Source: Phycisphaerae bacterium
GTDB taxonomy: Bacteria > Planctomycetota > Phycisphaerae > UBA1845 > PWPN01
Length of the DNA: 64,000 bases
Assembly (NCBI GenBank): GCA_012729395.1
Contig: JAAYDF010000361.1
Location: 1-64,000, forward strand
Direction of reading: 5' to 3'
The notes under the pieces are model-generated. The model saw nothing but the letters and a program-made list of their open reading frames with translations, was not told the origin of the DNA and did not search any database. Position numbers and translations under genes: made by a program. This document shows, piece by piece, positions 33,141-42,558 of this stretch (positions are counted from its first letter, which is position 1; each line of letters opens with the position of its first letter).

Positions 33141-33632
33141 ATGAATAAGAACGTTCATTTTTCGAGCCAGAGCGACGATTGGGAAACCCCAGATGAGTTC
33201 TTTCATGAACTCAACAAGGTATTCCACTTCGGCCTTGACGTCTGCGCCTCAGCCACGAATGCCAAGTGCGAGCGATACTTCACGCGGGAAGACGACGCCC
33301 TGACACAGGAGTGGAAAGGGACGGTGTGGATGAATCCCCCGTACGGGCGCCAGATCGGGGACTTCATGAAGAAGGCGTATGAGGAGTCGCTCAAGGGTGC
33401 AACGGTTGTATGCCTCGTTCCCAGCCGAACGGATACGGAGTGGTGGCACCGTTATGCGAAGCACGGCCTGTGTATTTTTATCCGCAGGAGATTGAAGTTC
33501 GGCGGGTCCGCGAACGCCGCACCCTTCCCCTCTGCGATCGTTATCTTCTTCGGTGGCAGACTGGGGGAAGCCACAAAGCCGATTGAGGATCTGTTCTGGC
33601 CAGACACGGGAAGTCGAAAGGCGCACGCATGA
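33141..33632 (+). CDS. Phage/plasmid-type Dam-like DNA N6-adenine methyltransferase
   Basis: WETPDEFFHELNKVFHFGLDVCASATNAKCERYFTREDDALTQEW...VWMNPPYGRQIGDFMKKAYEES; NPPY catalytic motif. Confidence 0.88.
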   Translation: MNKNVHFSSQSDDWETPDEFFHELNKVFHFGLDVCASATNAKCERYFTREDDALTQEWKGTVWMNPPYGRQIGDFMKKAYEESLKGATVVCLVPSRTDTEWWHRYAKHGLCIFIRRRLKFGGSANAAPFPSAIVIFFGGRLGEATKPIEDLFWPDTGSRKAHA

Positions 33633-35551
33633 ACCGTACACATATCGGACAAACCGGCGCAGCAGTCTGTCGCTACCTGATGCTCATGCTGCCGATCATC
33701 GTCAGCATCTTCGCGTTCTTCACTGTGATGATGGCATCCATGTCAGTGGTCGTGCCGTCACTTGGCGAATCGTCCCGGGTGTCGTTGGTATGCGCGGTGT
33801 GCGCGAGCGTATGGTTCTCCGTTCCGCTGCTAAGCCTGTTCGGCAGGCTCGGTATACACCAGGCCCGCCTCACCACGCTATTGGTCCCGTGCCTGTTGAG
33901 ACTCACGTTCAGTCTCCACATTCCGCTTGTGATGTTCGGCATCGCACTTGTCGCATCCTTCCAGGACTGGAATCCGGACTGGGTTCATCCGATTGCCTTG
34001 ATCCTTACCCTGGTCGTCCCGCCGGCGGTCCTGCAATGGCTTTCGAGCGATCCCTACCGCGCCCAGTTTCTGCGTGGAACCCGGATGATCACCATGCGAA
34101 CCGCCCGCCAGCGAGCCAGGCAAGCCCGGCGCCCCGGTGAAGCCGTGCTGGACTGGTGCGGCATTCCGCTGCCCGACTCGCTCGCGGTCGGCCACTTCCT
34201 GCTGGTCGGGGCTCCGGGTTCCGGCAAAACCGTGAGCCTGCGTCTGCTCATGCAGAGCGTGCTGCCGTACATTCACGCGGATACCGACTGGCGAGCACTG
34301 ATCTACGACGCCAAACAGGACATCCTGCCCATCCTCAGCGGCATGAAGCTCCGGTGCCCGGTGGTCACACTGAACGCACTGGACCAGCGCGGGGCTGCCT
34401 GGGACATGGCCAAGGACATCGACAGTCACGCCGTCGCCCTGCAGGTGGCCGCCAATCTCATCCCGGAAGAGCAAGGCCACAACGCATTCTTCGTCAAGGC
34501 CGCCCGGGATCTGCTGGCGGCTGTCATGGTGGCATCACACCTGTCGCGACCCGGCGGCTGGACGCTGGCCGACGTGGTTCTGACGCTCTCCGACAGGGAT
34601 CGCGCCAAGCGGCTTCTCCAGCAGCACCCTGAGACAGCGCACATTGCCCGCGAGTATTTCACTCGCGACCCCCGCACGCTGGCCAATATCCAGCAGACGA
34701 TCACCGCACACATGTCCATGCTGCGGCCGATCGCTGCCGCATGGGCGCGGGCCACGCACCGCATCAGCCTTCACGACTGGTTTCAAGGCGAGTTCATCCT
34801 GGTGCTGGGCAACGACGAATCGCTCAGAGGGCCGATCGACGCGTTGAACGCGGCTATTCTTCAAAGACTGTCCCAGATCGCCCTGGCGCAATCCGAGAGT
34901 CAACGCAGACGAATGTGGTTCTTCCTGGATGAGCTGAAGGCGGCGGGCAAGCTCGACTGCGTCGCAGAGTTGATGACCAAGGGCCGTTCCAAGGGTGTGC
35001 GCTGCTTCATCGCCATCCAGACCATCGAAGGTTTTCGAGAGGTGTACGGTGACCACAAGGCCGACGACATCACCGGACTGTGCACCAACAAGGCATTCCT
35101 GAGGACCGATTCTGTCATCACCGCCAAGTGGGCCGCCGAGATCATCGGTGAAGCCGAGTGGCGGGAGTGGCGGCAGACCCGGCAAACCAGTGGCAACGGC
35201 TCGTCCACGTCCATGGCCGAACAGATCGTCATTCGCGCTACCATGCTGGCCTGTGAGTTGATGCGATTACTCCTGGCTAATCAACGTCGCTACTTTGGGT
35301 ACTTCGTCACGCCCGGCATCGGCGTGTACCGGGGAAGCGTTCGCATTGCAGGTCGTCTGTGCGGGCTGGGGCGCGTCGCGAATTTCCTGCCCCGGCCGCC
35401 GGAGCACCAGTACATCATGGATGACGGCGAAGATACCGCTCCCGGCGAGACCGCCGGGCCCAGCGGGGCCACCGGAGCATCTCTCGACGACCTCGCCTCG
35501 CCATGGGAAGATGATGGAGATTGGGGCCGTGACTACGGCGAGGTGGCGTAG
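33629..35551 (+). CDS. VirD4/TraD-like type IV coupling protein
   Basis: N-terminal TM segments; LLVGAPGSGKTVSLRLLMQ Walker A; MWFFLDELKAAGKLDCVAELMTKGRSKGVRCFIAIQT; ATGA overlap with methylase stop. Confidence 0.88.
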   Translation: MNRTHIGQTGAAVCRYLMLMLPIIVSIFAFFTVMMASMSVVVPSLGESSRVSLVCAVCASVWFSVPLLSLFGRLGIHQARLTTLLVPCLLRLTFSLHIPLVMFGIALVASFQDWNPDWVHPIALILTLVVPPAVLQWLSSDPYRAQFLRGTRMITMRTARQRARQARRPGEAVLDWCGIPLPDSLAVGHFLLVGAPGSGKTVSLRLLMQSVLPYIHADTDWRALIYDAKQDILPILSGMKLRCPVVTLNALDQRGAAWDMAKDIDSHAVALQVAANLIPEEQGHNAFFVKAARDLLAAVMVASHLSRPGGWTLADVVLTLSDRDRAKRLLQQHPETAHIAREYFTRDPRTLANIQQTITAHMSMLRPIAAAWARATHRISLHDWFQGEFILVLGNDESLRGPIDALNAAILQRLSQIALAQSESQRRRMWFFLDELKAAGKLDCVAELMTKGRSKGVRCFIAIQTIEGFREVYGDHKADDITGLCTNKAFLRTDSVITAKWAAEIIGEAEWREWRQTRQTSGNGSSTSMAEQIVIRATMLACELMRLLLANQRRYFGYFVTPGIGVYRGSVRIAGRLCGLGRVANFLPRPPEHQYIMDDGEDTAPGETAGPSGATGASLDDLASPWEDDGDWGRDYGEVA

Positions 35552-35574
35552 GACCGTCCGGAAGGAGCGTCCTG

Positions 35575-36473
35575 TGAGCAAATTGGACTGGCTCGACGAG
35601 ATTCCCCTGCCTGAGCGGGCGGACACCGGCGATTCGACGGCATCACCAAGCGTCCCCAGCGTCGCTGTGCCCGAGGTTCAGGCTCGTCCTCAACCTCTGC
35701 CAATCAGCCTTTCTGAACCGGGCGGCCCCGACATGGACTTTCGGCACCCGCCAGCCGATTCGCCAACGCGGCCATCGCGTTTGGAGAGTGCTTCGGTGAT
35801 TTTCATGACCCAGGAGGAACATATGCACCCTTACGAGGAGGAGCCTCAATCACGCTCCTGGACGCCAGTGCAGGTCATTACCCTGTTGGTTGTCCTCGGC
35901 ATCATTGTGGTTTGGCTTGGCATGATCTTCCAGGACAGTATTCGTGACAAAGCCAAAGGCTGGGCCGAGATTCAGGAAACCAAACGGATCGAGGCTGAAC
36001 GACAGGTACAGTACGCCGCCCTGGAGTCGGACGTCATCCAGACCATCCGGGGCATCGATGAACGTCTAAACCAGCTCAAGCTTGATACCAATGCCCTGGC
36101 AGCAACAGTGGAGGAGTGTATCGGTGCCCCGCTGAAACATCTGGCACAACATCCCGAAGAACGCCCCAAGTACCTGGACCAAGCCATCTACGACTCACCG
36201 ACCATCGCAGCCCACTGGGCCGCGGTCAGCAATGCCATCATGGCAGAGTATCCCCCATCGAAGCTTCGCCTTGCACTCGAAGCGGTCCGCACGCGTATCG
36301 ACACCAAAGAGCTGCTTCCTGCGGATCGCCAGGTTCTGGTGGAACTGTTGACTTACGTTGAGCAGGAAGAGCGTTTTTCACAACAACGATCCCGGAGTGT
36401 GGAGGAACTCGTCAGGCTGATGGAGGCCCGGCGTTTTGAAGATGATCTTGAGAGAATAGAAAGGAGCCGCTGA
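35575..36473 (+). CDS. Single-pass membrane protein with coiled coil (GTG start; internal ATG at 35823 also has an SD)
   Basis: TM VQVITLLVVLGIIVVWLGMIF; GTG-AGC-AAA-TTG after ggaaggagcgtcct. Confidence 0.6.
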
Positions 36474-36475
36474 AC

Positions 36476-37801
36476 ATGCAGTTGACTCAGAAACAACTGA
36501 ACCTCGTGGCGACCGTCATGATGAGCGCCTTATGCTTGGCCATCTGCGCCACCACCGTCGCTCAGTCCACGTCTGCCGGGAGGGAACAGGATATCGCCCG
36601 GGCCAATGAGCTTCGGCGCCGCATCGAAGCGGAACAACTCCAGCGGATCGAGCGGCTCAAGGACAGCTTCGAGATGAAGATCGCCGAGACCACGCAGCTA
36701 CTTGCTACGCTGGCCGAAGAAACGGAGAGGTTCCACAAGGAACGGGAAGAACTGCTCACGAACGAGCAGGGCAAGGCGTTCGCCGCGGACGCCATCAGCT
36801 TCTTCGCTTTCCTGCAATTGCACGAGAACCCGGTGGTGACACCCGCCGAGGTCAAGCAAAAGCAAGCCGCCGCCCAGTCTCTCCTCCAGTCGATCGCGGA
36901 CGAGCGGAAGGAGAGCAACGTTGGCTACCTGCCTTCGCCGGAAGTGTTTGATGAACTCACCACGATTCAGGCATGGGTCAAAGATCGACTTCCCCGGCTG
37001 GAGGTACAGAGAGCGACATTGAAGACCCGCATCCAAGAAACCCCGAAACTCCAGAATGCCGAGACGGCCAAGACGCTGCAGAAAGCGATTGAAGAGTACC
37101 GGTCGAGTCTGCCCAAGCTGCTGGCCGAGGCCCGAATCCTGGGCGAACAGTTGGCACAAGCAGAATCCAGGGAGGTACTGATCGAGGCGGCCCGGCTGGC
37201 AAAACTCGAATCAGTGGCCGCCGAGCGCGACCGCATGCTGGAGCAGGCCCGCCTTGAAATCGCGCAGCTCAGGCTCGAACACGAAACACAGACCCTTCGT
37301 GTCAAAGCCCAAAACGAGCGCCAGCGCGTTGAGGCCGAGAAACGCTACCAGGACACCCTGGCTGAACTGGAGCGCTACCGCAAGGATGCCGACGCCGAAC
37401 GGCGGGTCCAGGACACGCAATCGGATATCGCCCGTCAGCAGAAACTGGACCAGGCCAAGCGGGAAGAGCAACTCGCCATGCTCAAGAGCCCTGAAGTACA
37501 GGATCTTTTGAGCGTTGTCTTCGCCAAAGGTTATTGGCAGCCCGGCAAGAAGACGACCCAGCCCGGCCCGCTCTCCTACTCGCAGTTAAGAGCCGCAGGC
37601 GCCCTCAAAGAGGATGTCGCCGGCCTGAATAAGTTCGTGGGCATATTGAACGCATTCGAGAACGACCGGCCCCGCTGGGGCCGTCGCGGCCAGCGGTTTG
37701 CCGCTCTTTCCAGCGATGAAAAAGAGCGGCTGGTCAAGGCCCAGCAAATGCTGATCGAGCACGGCCCGCTCATGGTCGAGGCTGGTATGCTCGCGGAATG
37801 A
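36476..37801 (+). CDS. Exported coiled-coil protein
   Basis: N-terminal signal/TM (VATVMMSALCLAICATTVAQS) then long heptad-rich region. Confidence 0.7.
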   Translation: MQLTQKQLNLVATVMMSALCLAICATTVAQSTSAGREQDIARANELRRRIEAEQLQRIERLKDSFEMKIAETTQLLATLAEETERFHKEREELLTNEQGKAFAADAISFFAFLQLHENPVVTPAEVKQKQAAAQSLLQSIADERKESNVGYLPSPEVFDELTTIQAWVKDRLPRLEVQRATLKTRIQETPKLQNAETAKTLQKAIEEYRSSLPKLLAEARILGEQLAQAESREVLIEAARLAKLESVAAERDRMLEQARLEIAQLRLEHETQTLRVKAQNERQRVEAEKRYQDTLAELERYRKDADAERRVQDTQSDIARQQKLDQAKREEQLAMLKSPEVQDLLSVVFAKGYWQPGKKTTQPGPLSYSQLRAAGALKEDVAGLNKFVGILNAFENDRPRWGRRGQRFAALSSDEKERLVKAQQMLIEHGPLMVEAGMLAE

Positions 37802-38088
37802 CCGGGCTTTCAGCCCGGCCGGTGCCCGGCCGGGTTGAGGCCCCTCAGACTCGGGACCGATCCGGCAGGTGGGGAACAGAGCCTGCCGTCCCGGACCGCC
37901 GTCGCCGGGGCCATCGGCCTGGCGGCCTTGTGGGTGAGCCCCGACGACGACGGCCGAGACGGCAGAAGGCAGCGGGGAGCAGTGCGCAAGGTGCGCCCCC
38001 CTCAGCGTTATGCAACACGGAGGAGTCAGCTAACCATAACCCTTACTGGCATTGCGCCTTCAACAATCAGGCTCGGGTAGAAGAACCG

Positions 38089-38144
38089 CCACCAGACCTT
38101 GGCTGACCGACATGCGTCAGCACGGCGAGCCGAGAGGCTGGTGG
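38089..38144 (+). promoter_or_regulatory. Nested hairpin leader upstream of the DUF932 gene
   Basis: CCACCAG (38089-38095)/CTGGTGG (38138-38144) enclosing CTGAC (38103-38107)/GTCAG (38116-38120). Confidence 0.45.
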
Positions 38145-38193
38145 AAACAAACAAAGGTTCACAAGGCAATCACATGCCAGAAAGGAAAGTCAC

Positions 38194-39240
38194 ATGGTCA
38201 ATCTGACCCGTGCAAGTGAGGAGTTGTTCCGACGGCGACCCGACGAGCGATTCGCTTCGCTCGACGACCTGTATCGCCATTGCAGCGAAAGCAAGCAGAC
38301 GTCATCCGATCGCTGGTGCCTGCCCGGTGAGATCGCAGTCCATCCCGCACAGGGAGGCCTGCAACTCTCCACCATGGGCGAACGGCTGGGGATGAACGAC
38401 TGGAGCTTCACCCAGGCCTGTACGCTGGCCAAGGTCAGCAAGGACACGGTCAACAAGCTGTCGCCCGAGACGGCGGCACGCGTGTTTGCCGAAACCTGGC
38501 CCGGCGGCACCAAACCCATGCAGGTCTATACCGAAGGCCAGAGCGTCCGCTCGATTCACGGAGCCAGCTACACCCGGCTGCACAACATCGAGTTGCTGTC
38601 GATGGTCCGCGAATTCGCAACGGATTTCGGGCCGGCCCAGCAGGCGATGAGCTTGCAGGGCGACGAGGACAACCCGCCGGCAAACGGGCTGTACTGCGGT
38701 GAGCAGGACATGTTCTGCTTCCTCATCGACCCGACGGGATGGACCGAGATCGACGGCGAGGCCTTCGCGCCCGGCTTCTTCCTCTGGAACTCGGAGGTGG
38801 GACGCCGGACGGTCGGGATTCAGACGTTCTGGTTCCAGGCCGTCTGTCAGAATCACATCGTCTGGGATGCCGTCGACGTGGTTGAATTCAGTCGCAAGCA
38901 CACGGCCAACGTCCACGAGGCACTCGCCGAGGTGCGGCAGCTCATCGAGCGGCTGGTCACCAAGCGGGACCAACGTCGCGACGGCTTCGTGCAGGTCATC
39001 CACAACGCGATGCGAACGCAGTTCGGAGAGGACGCCGACGAGGCCGTCAAGGTGCTCGGTCGGCATGGCATCCCGCGCAATCTGGCCACCAAGGCCCTGG
39101 AACAGGCCCGCAGGTCAGGTCGGTTGACCATCTTCTCGGTAGTCGCCGCCCTGACGGAAATGGTGAGCAGGTACGAGAACGCAGGGGATCGGACCACACT
39201 GGACACCAAGAGTTCATCTCTTCTGTCCCTGGCGGCCTGA
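38194..39240 (+). CDS. DUF932 (phage/plasmid-like) protein
   Basis: AQGGLQLSTMGERLGMNDWSFTQACTLAKVSKDTVNKLSPETAARVFAETWP... Confidence 0.75.
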   Translation: MVNLTRASEELFRRRPDERFASLDDLYRHCSESKQTSSDRWCLPGEIAVHPAQGGLQLSTMGERLGMNDWSFTQACTLAKVSKDTVNKLSPETAARVFAETWPGGTKPMQVYTEGQSVRSIHGASYTRLHNIELLSMVREFATDFGPAQQAMSLQGDEDNPPANGLYCGEQDMFCFLIDPTGWTEIDGEAFAPGFFLWNSEVGRRTVGIQTFWFQAVCQNHIVWDAVDVVEFSRKHTANVHEALAEVRQLIERLVTKRDQRRDGFVQVIHNAMRTQFGEDADEAVKVLGRHGIPRNLATKALEQARRSGRLTIFSVVAALTEMVSRYENAGDRTTLDTKSSSLLSLAA

Positions 39241-39284
39241 TCCCGAACTCTAACCCGCAATCTTGCGGAGCAAGGAGCATGGCA

Positions 39285-39557
39285 ATGTCGAGCAAACCCG
39301 TTCACGAGATTCGGCTGGGCTCGGTGAAAGCCGCGATCTGGGCCAACGACACCGACAGCGGCGTCCGTCACAATGTGACCGTCGCCCGCCTGTACCGTGA
39401 AGACGACCAGTGGAAGACCACATCGTCTTTCGGCCGCGATGACCTGCCGCTGCTGGTCAAAGCCGTCGATCAGGCCCATACCTGGATCTTCACCGAATCC
39501 CAGAATGGCCGAAGCCGGACCAAGGGACGCGCCAACGGCCGTTCCGAGGACCAGTGA
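39285..39557 (+). CDS. Small protein, paralog of the 25677 gene
   Basis: KPVHEIRLGSVKAAIWANDTDSGVRHNVTVARLYREDDQWKTTSSFGRDDLPLLVKAVDQAHTWI. Confidence 0.8.
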   Translation: MSSKPVHEIRLGSVKAAIWANDTDSGVRHNVTVARLYREDDQWKTTSSFGRDDLPLLVKAVDQAHTWIFTESQNGRSRTKGRANGRSEDQ

Positions 39558-39735
39558 CAACCAACAGGTTGTTTCCTGAAGGTTGGGAAGAGACGTCAAT
39601 CCACCGGCCTCTCTTCCTTCCCCGATTGGCGGCAGAACCGCCACAAGTCCTTTGTTGACAAGGGGGTGTAGCTGATCTACATTGTGCAGCATAAAGGACG
39701 TTATTACGCATTATCCGTGCCCCGTAGGGAGGCCC

Positions 39736-40725
39736 ATGGCGACCGGTTTTCCTGTCATCCTCGAACGGTGTTTGGCCGTGTCCCGCACGACAAACAACGA
39801 TGCGCCGGCACTGGTACGCCAGTGCGGACCCGCCGCCGAGACCGCCTGGCACGACTTTTTCTCCGGCCAACTGCCCAACGACCATACCCGGGCCGCCTAT
39901 ACGCACGCTCTGAGGCGTTTTCTGGCCTGGTGTGAGGGTATGGGTAAGCCACTTCCCGCCGTCATGGCGGGCGACGTGGGCGATTACTTCCGCGAGCACC
40001 CGGGCAGCACATCAACCAAGAAGCAACACCTGGCCGCCCTGCGACGGTTCTTCAACCTCCTGGTGGAGCGGCATGTCTGCCTGATCAACCCCGCCGCCGT
40101 CGCCCAACTTGAGCGGCTCACCATCGTGGAAGGCAAGACCCCCCAGATCACCCCGTCACAGATCCACAAGTTGCTGGAATCGTTGCCCCCCGGGAAGCTC
40201 GCCGGCCTGCGAGACCGGGCAATCATCGGCATCCTCAGCTTCACCGGTGCCAGAGCCGGTGCGGTCGCCAAACTCCGCCACCAGGACCTGTACTACGTGG
40301 ATACCCAGTGGATGCTGCACTTCGACGAGAAAGGCGGCAAGTCCCGCGAGATCCCGGTCCGTCACGACCTGGAAAGGGTGCTCTTCGAGTACGTGGACGC
40401 GGCCGGGCTGCGCGACGCCGGCGGCAAGGTGCCATTACTCCGCACGGCCGTGCGGAAGGAAAACCGGCTGACAGACCGTGGCATGACCGCCAACGACGTG
40501 TGCCGCATGGTCAAACGCCGGCTGAAGCGGGCGGGACTGCCCGCAAACCTGTCGGCCCATTCGTTTCGCGTCGCCGTGGCCACGGACCTGTTTGACCAGG
40601 GCGTCGATACCAAGGATATTCAGCAATTACTCGGGCACTCGGACCCGAGAACCACCCGGCTTTACGACAGAACGGACAGGAAGGTCACCAGGAATCTCGT
40701 GGAGAGGATTCGTATAGCGATCTGA
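39736..40725 (+). CDS. Second tyrosine recombinase (XerC/D-like), internal to element
   Basis: SFTGARAGAVAKLRHQDL...LSAHSFRVAVATDLFDQGVDTKDIQQLLGHSDPRTTRLYDRTD; R-HxxR-H-Y order. Confidence 0.85.
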   Translation: MATGFPVILERCLAVSRTTNNDAPALVRQCGPAAETAWHDFFSGQLPNDHTRAAYTHALRRFLAWCEGMGKPLPAVMAGDVGDYFREHPGSTSTKKQHLAALRRFFNLLVERHVCLINPAAVAQLERLTIVEGKTPQITPSQIHKLLESLPPGKLAGLRDRAIIGILSFTGARAGAVAKLRHQDLYYVDTQWMLHFDEKGGKSREIPVRHDLERVLFEYVDAAGLRDAGGKVPLLRTAVRKENRLTDRGMTANDVCRMVKRRLKRAGLPANLSAHSFRVAVATDLFDQGVDTKDIQQLLGHSDPRTTRLYDRTDRKVTRNLVERIRIAI

Positions 40726-41150
40726 CAGGCCAAAAAGGAACATCCAACATCTTGACCCCTGTGGGCACAGCCTCGGAGCGCAGGGACGGCTCGCCATGGC
40801 TGCACGGATGCGAGAGGTGTACGCGGTGAAGGCGCCGGAGGACTGGACGGCGGAGGAAATGGCCCAGCTTCAAGCCGGCTTGCAGGCCGAGCAGCCGGCC
40901 GGGTCGTGAGAGCACCGGGATTTCACCCACCACAACCCCAGGCACAAACCCAGTGTCAGGGCTCATCAGAACACAACCTATTATACTGCAAATGTTTGCA
41001 AATGATCTGGCTGCCCCTGATCCCGGTTGTCTCCGGGTCCGGGAGAGCGCCAGCCAAGCCAATCTCGCAATTCAAAGGCGAGTAGAGGCGCTACTTGCCG
41101 GAGAATTGACTTGACGCCAACCGCCCGGCTCGGTAGAATTCCGGGATCGG

Positions 41151-41278
41151 ACAAGGTGTCCGCGCATGAAACGGCCCAGCGCTGGAACGCTGGGCCGGGT
41201 CGATCCTGAGGCCTTGGCCGGGATGAACCGACCGCACAGGACCTTGTTCCTTAAAGGCATCTAACCGCCTTCCTGTGC
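41151..41278 (+). ncRNA. Candidate structured leader RNA upstream of the 41315 small gene
   Basis: P1 ACAAGGT 41151-41157/ACCTTGT 41241-41247; P2 GGCCCAGCG/CGCTGGGCC 41173-41196; alternative CGCACAGG 41233-41240/CCTGTGCG 41271-41278. Confidence 0.5.
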
Positions 41279-41314
41279 GCAAGTCAAGCCCGGCCCCAAT
41301 CGAAAGGAGTTCTC

Positions 41315-41494
41315 ATGAACGAGAACTTGGACTGGGTGAAGAAGGTGGAAGAGGACTTCGGCTACCTCAAGAAGGTCGCCGGGGAAGACGCACAGGTGGG
41401 AGCCATGCTGTTCCTGGCCGTCAAGATCGGCGGCCTCGAACACCAGTTGGCCGAGATCGCCAAGCGTCTCAATGCAGAGGGCCACGGCCAGTAG
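41315..41494 (+). CDS. Small protein of unknown function (59 aa)
   Basis: MNENLDWVKKVEEDFGYLKKVAGEDAQVGAMLFLAVKIGGLEHQLAEIAKRLNAEGHGQ; SD aaaggag. Confidence 0.6.
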   Translation: MNENLDWVKKVEEDFGYLKKVAGEDAQVGAMLFLAVKIGGLEHQLAEIAKRLNAEGHGQ

Positions 41495-41603
41495 GTCGCC
41501 CCCAGCTTGAGAAGCTAGCGACTGTGGCTCGAACCGGTAGCTTACCGCCGGCCGGTCGGCCGGCGGTCTGTCGCACAAGGACGTGCGAGAAAGGCTGGCT
41601 TAG

Positions 41604-41900
41604 ATGTCAGTTGCAGTAAGCGTTGTTCAGGAGATCGACGAGTACATTCGGACCCACGGCGGCGGGTACCGGGCATGGTACGTAGGAATTGCCGCCAATC
41701 CCCGTGACCGACTCTTCAACGGTCACTGCGTACGAGAGCACGGCGATCTCTGGATCTACCGAGACGCCGGCTCCGACGCTGCTGCCCGCCAGGCCGAGAG
41801 CTACTTCCTTTCTCTCGGCTGCAGGGGCGGTGATGGTGGCGGGTCATTCCAGACCCGCTTCGTGTACGCATACAAGATGGCCCTGCAAACGCGGCCTTAA
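41604..41900 (+). CDS. Small GIY-YIG-like protein
   Basis: GGGYRAWYVGIAANPRDRLFNGHCVREH...ARQAESYFLSLGCRGGDGGG. Confidence 0.55.
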   Translation: MSVAVSVVQEIDEYIRTHGGGYRAWYVGIAANPRDRLFNGHCVREHGDLWIYRDAGSDAAARQAESYFLSLGCRGGDGGGSFQTRFVYAYKMALQTRP

Positions 41901-41952
41901 TGGGAGGTGCCGGTCGGCGGACGGGCTCGTCCCGTCCGCCGACATCCCGGCC

Positions 41953-42558
41953 ATGTCCAACAACACCGTTCATCTTGAGCAGATCGCCGACGTGTTCCCC
42001 GGCCACTACGAGCAGGGCTCCGGCAAGGACGAACACGCGGGCACGCACCGGCTGGTGTTCATCGGGTCAATCGATCCAGGACCAGGCCACCGGCTCGTCC
42101 CGGAGAAATGCCCGCGTTTCACGCCCAAGCTCGAACCGGGTGATGCCATCCTGCAGTCGGGCGACCTGATCATGCCGGCACGCGGGGATCGGCAGGACGT
42201 TGCGTACCTTGACGCCCCGCCAGATGCACGGCCGCTGGTTGCGGCTTCCTTTCTCCACGTGATACGGCCGCATCGCGACGCTCTGGACCCCGGCTATCTG
42301 GCATGGTGGCTGAATCAACCCAGCGTGCAGGCACGGGTGGCCGCATTCGTTCGCGGCTCGAACATGCCGTTCCTGCCGCTGGAGGAAACGCGAGGAATCA
42401 AGGTAACACTGCCCTCGCTCGGCGTGCAGCGCCGTATCGCCGAACTGTATCGCTTGTCCATCCAGGAGTTTGACCTTACAACGGCCATCCGCGAGCACCG
42501 ACAGCGACTGATTCACGCGCTCGCCTTTCAAGCCGTTCAGGGAGCTATCCGTACATGA
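41953..42558 (+). CDS. Single-TRD (half) HsdS-like specificity protein
   Basis: HRLVFIGSIDPG...LAWWLNQPSVQARVAAFVRGSNMPFLPLEETRGIKVTLPSLGVQRRIAELYRLSIQE; ATGA overlap with hsdM. Confidence 0.65.
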   Translation: MSNNTVHLEQIADVFPGHYEQGSGKDEHAGTHRLVFIGSIDPGPGHRLVPEKCPRFTPKLEPGDAILQSGDLIMPARGDRQDVAYLDAPPDARPLVAASFLHVIRPHRDALDPGYLAWWLNQPSVQARVAAFVRGSNMPFLPLEETRGIKVTLPSLGVQRRIAELYRLSIQEFDLTTAIREHRQRLIHALAFQAVQGAIRT

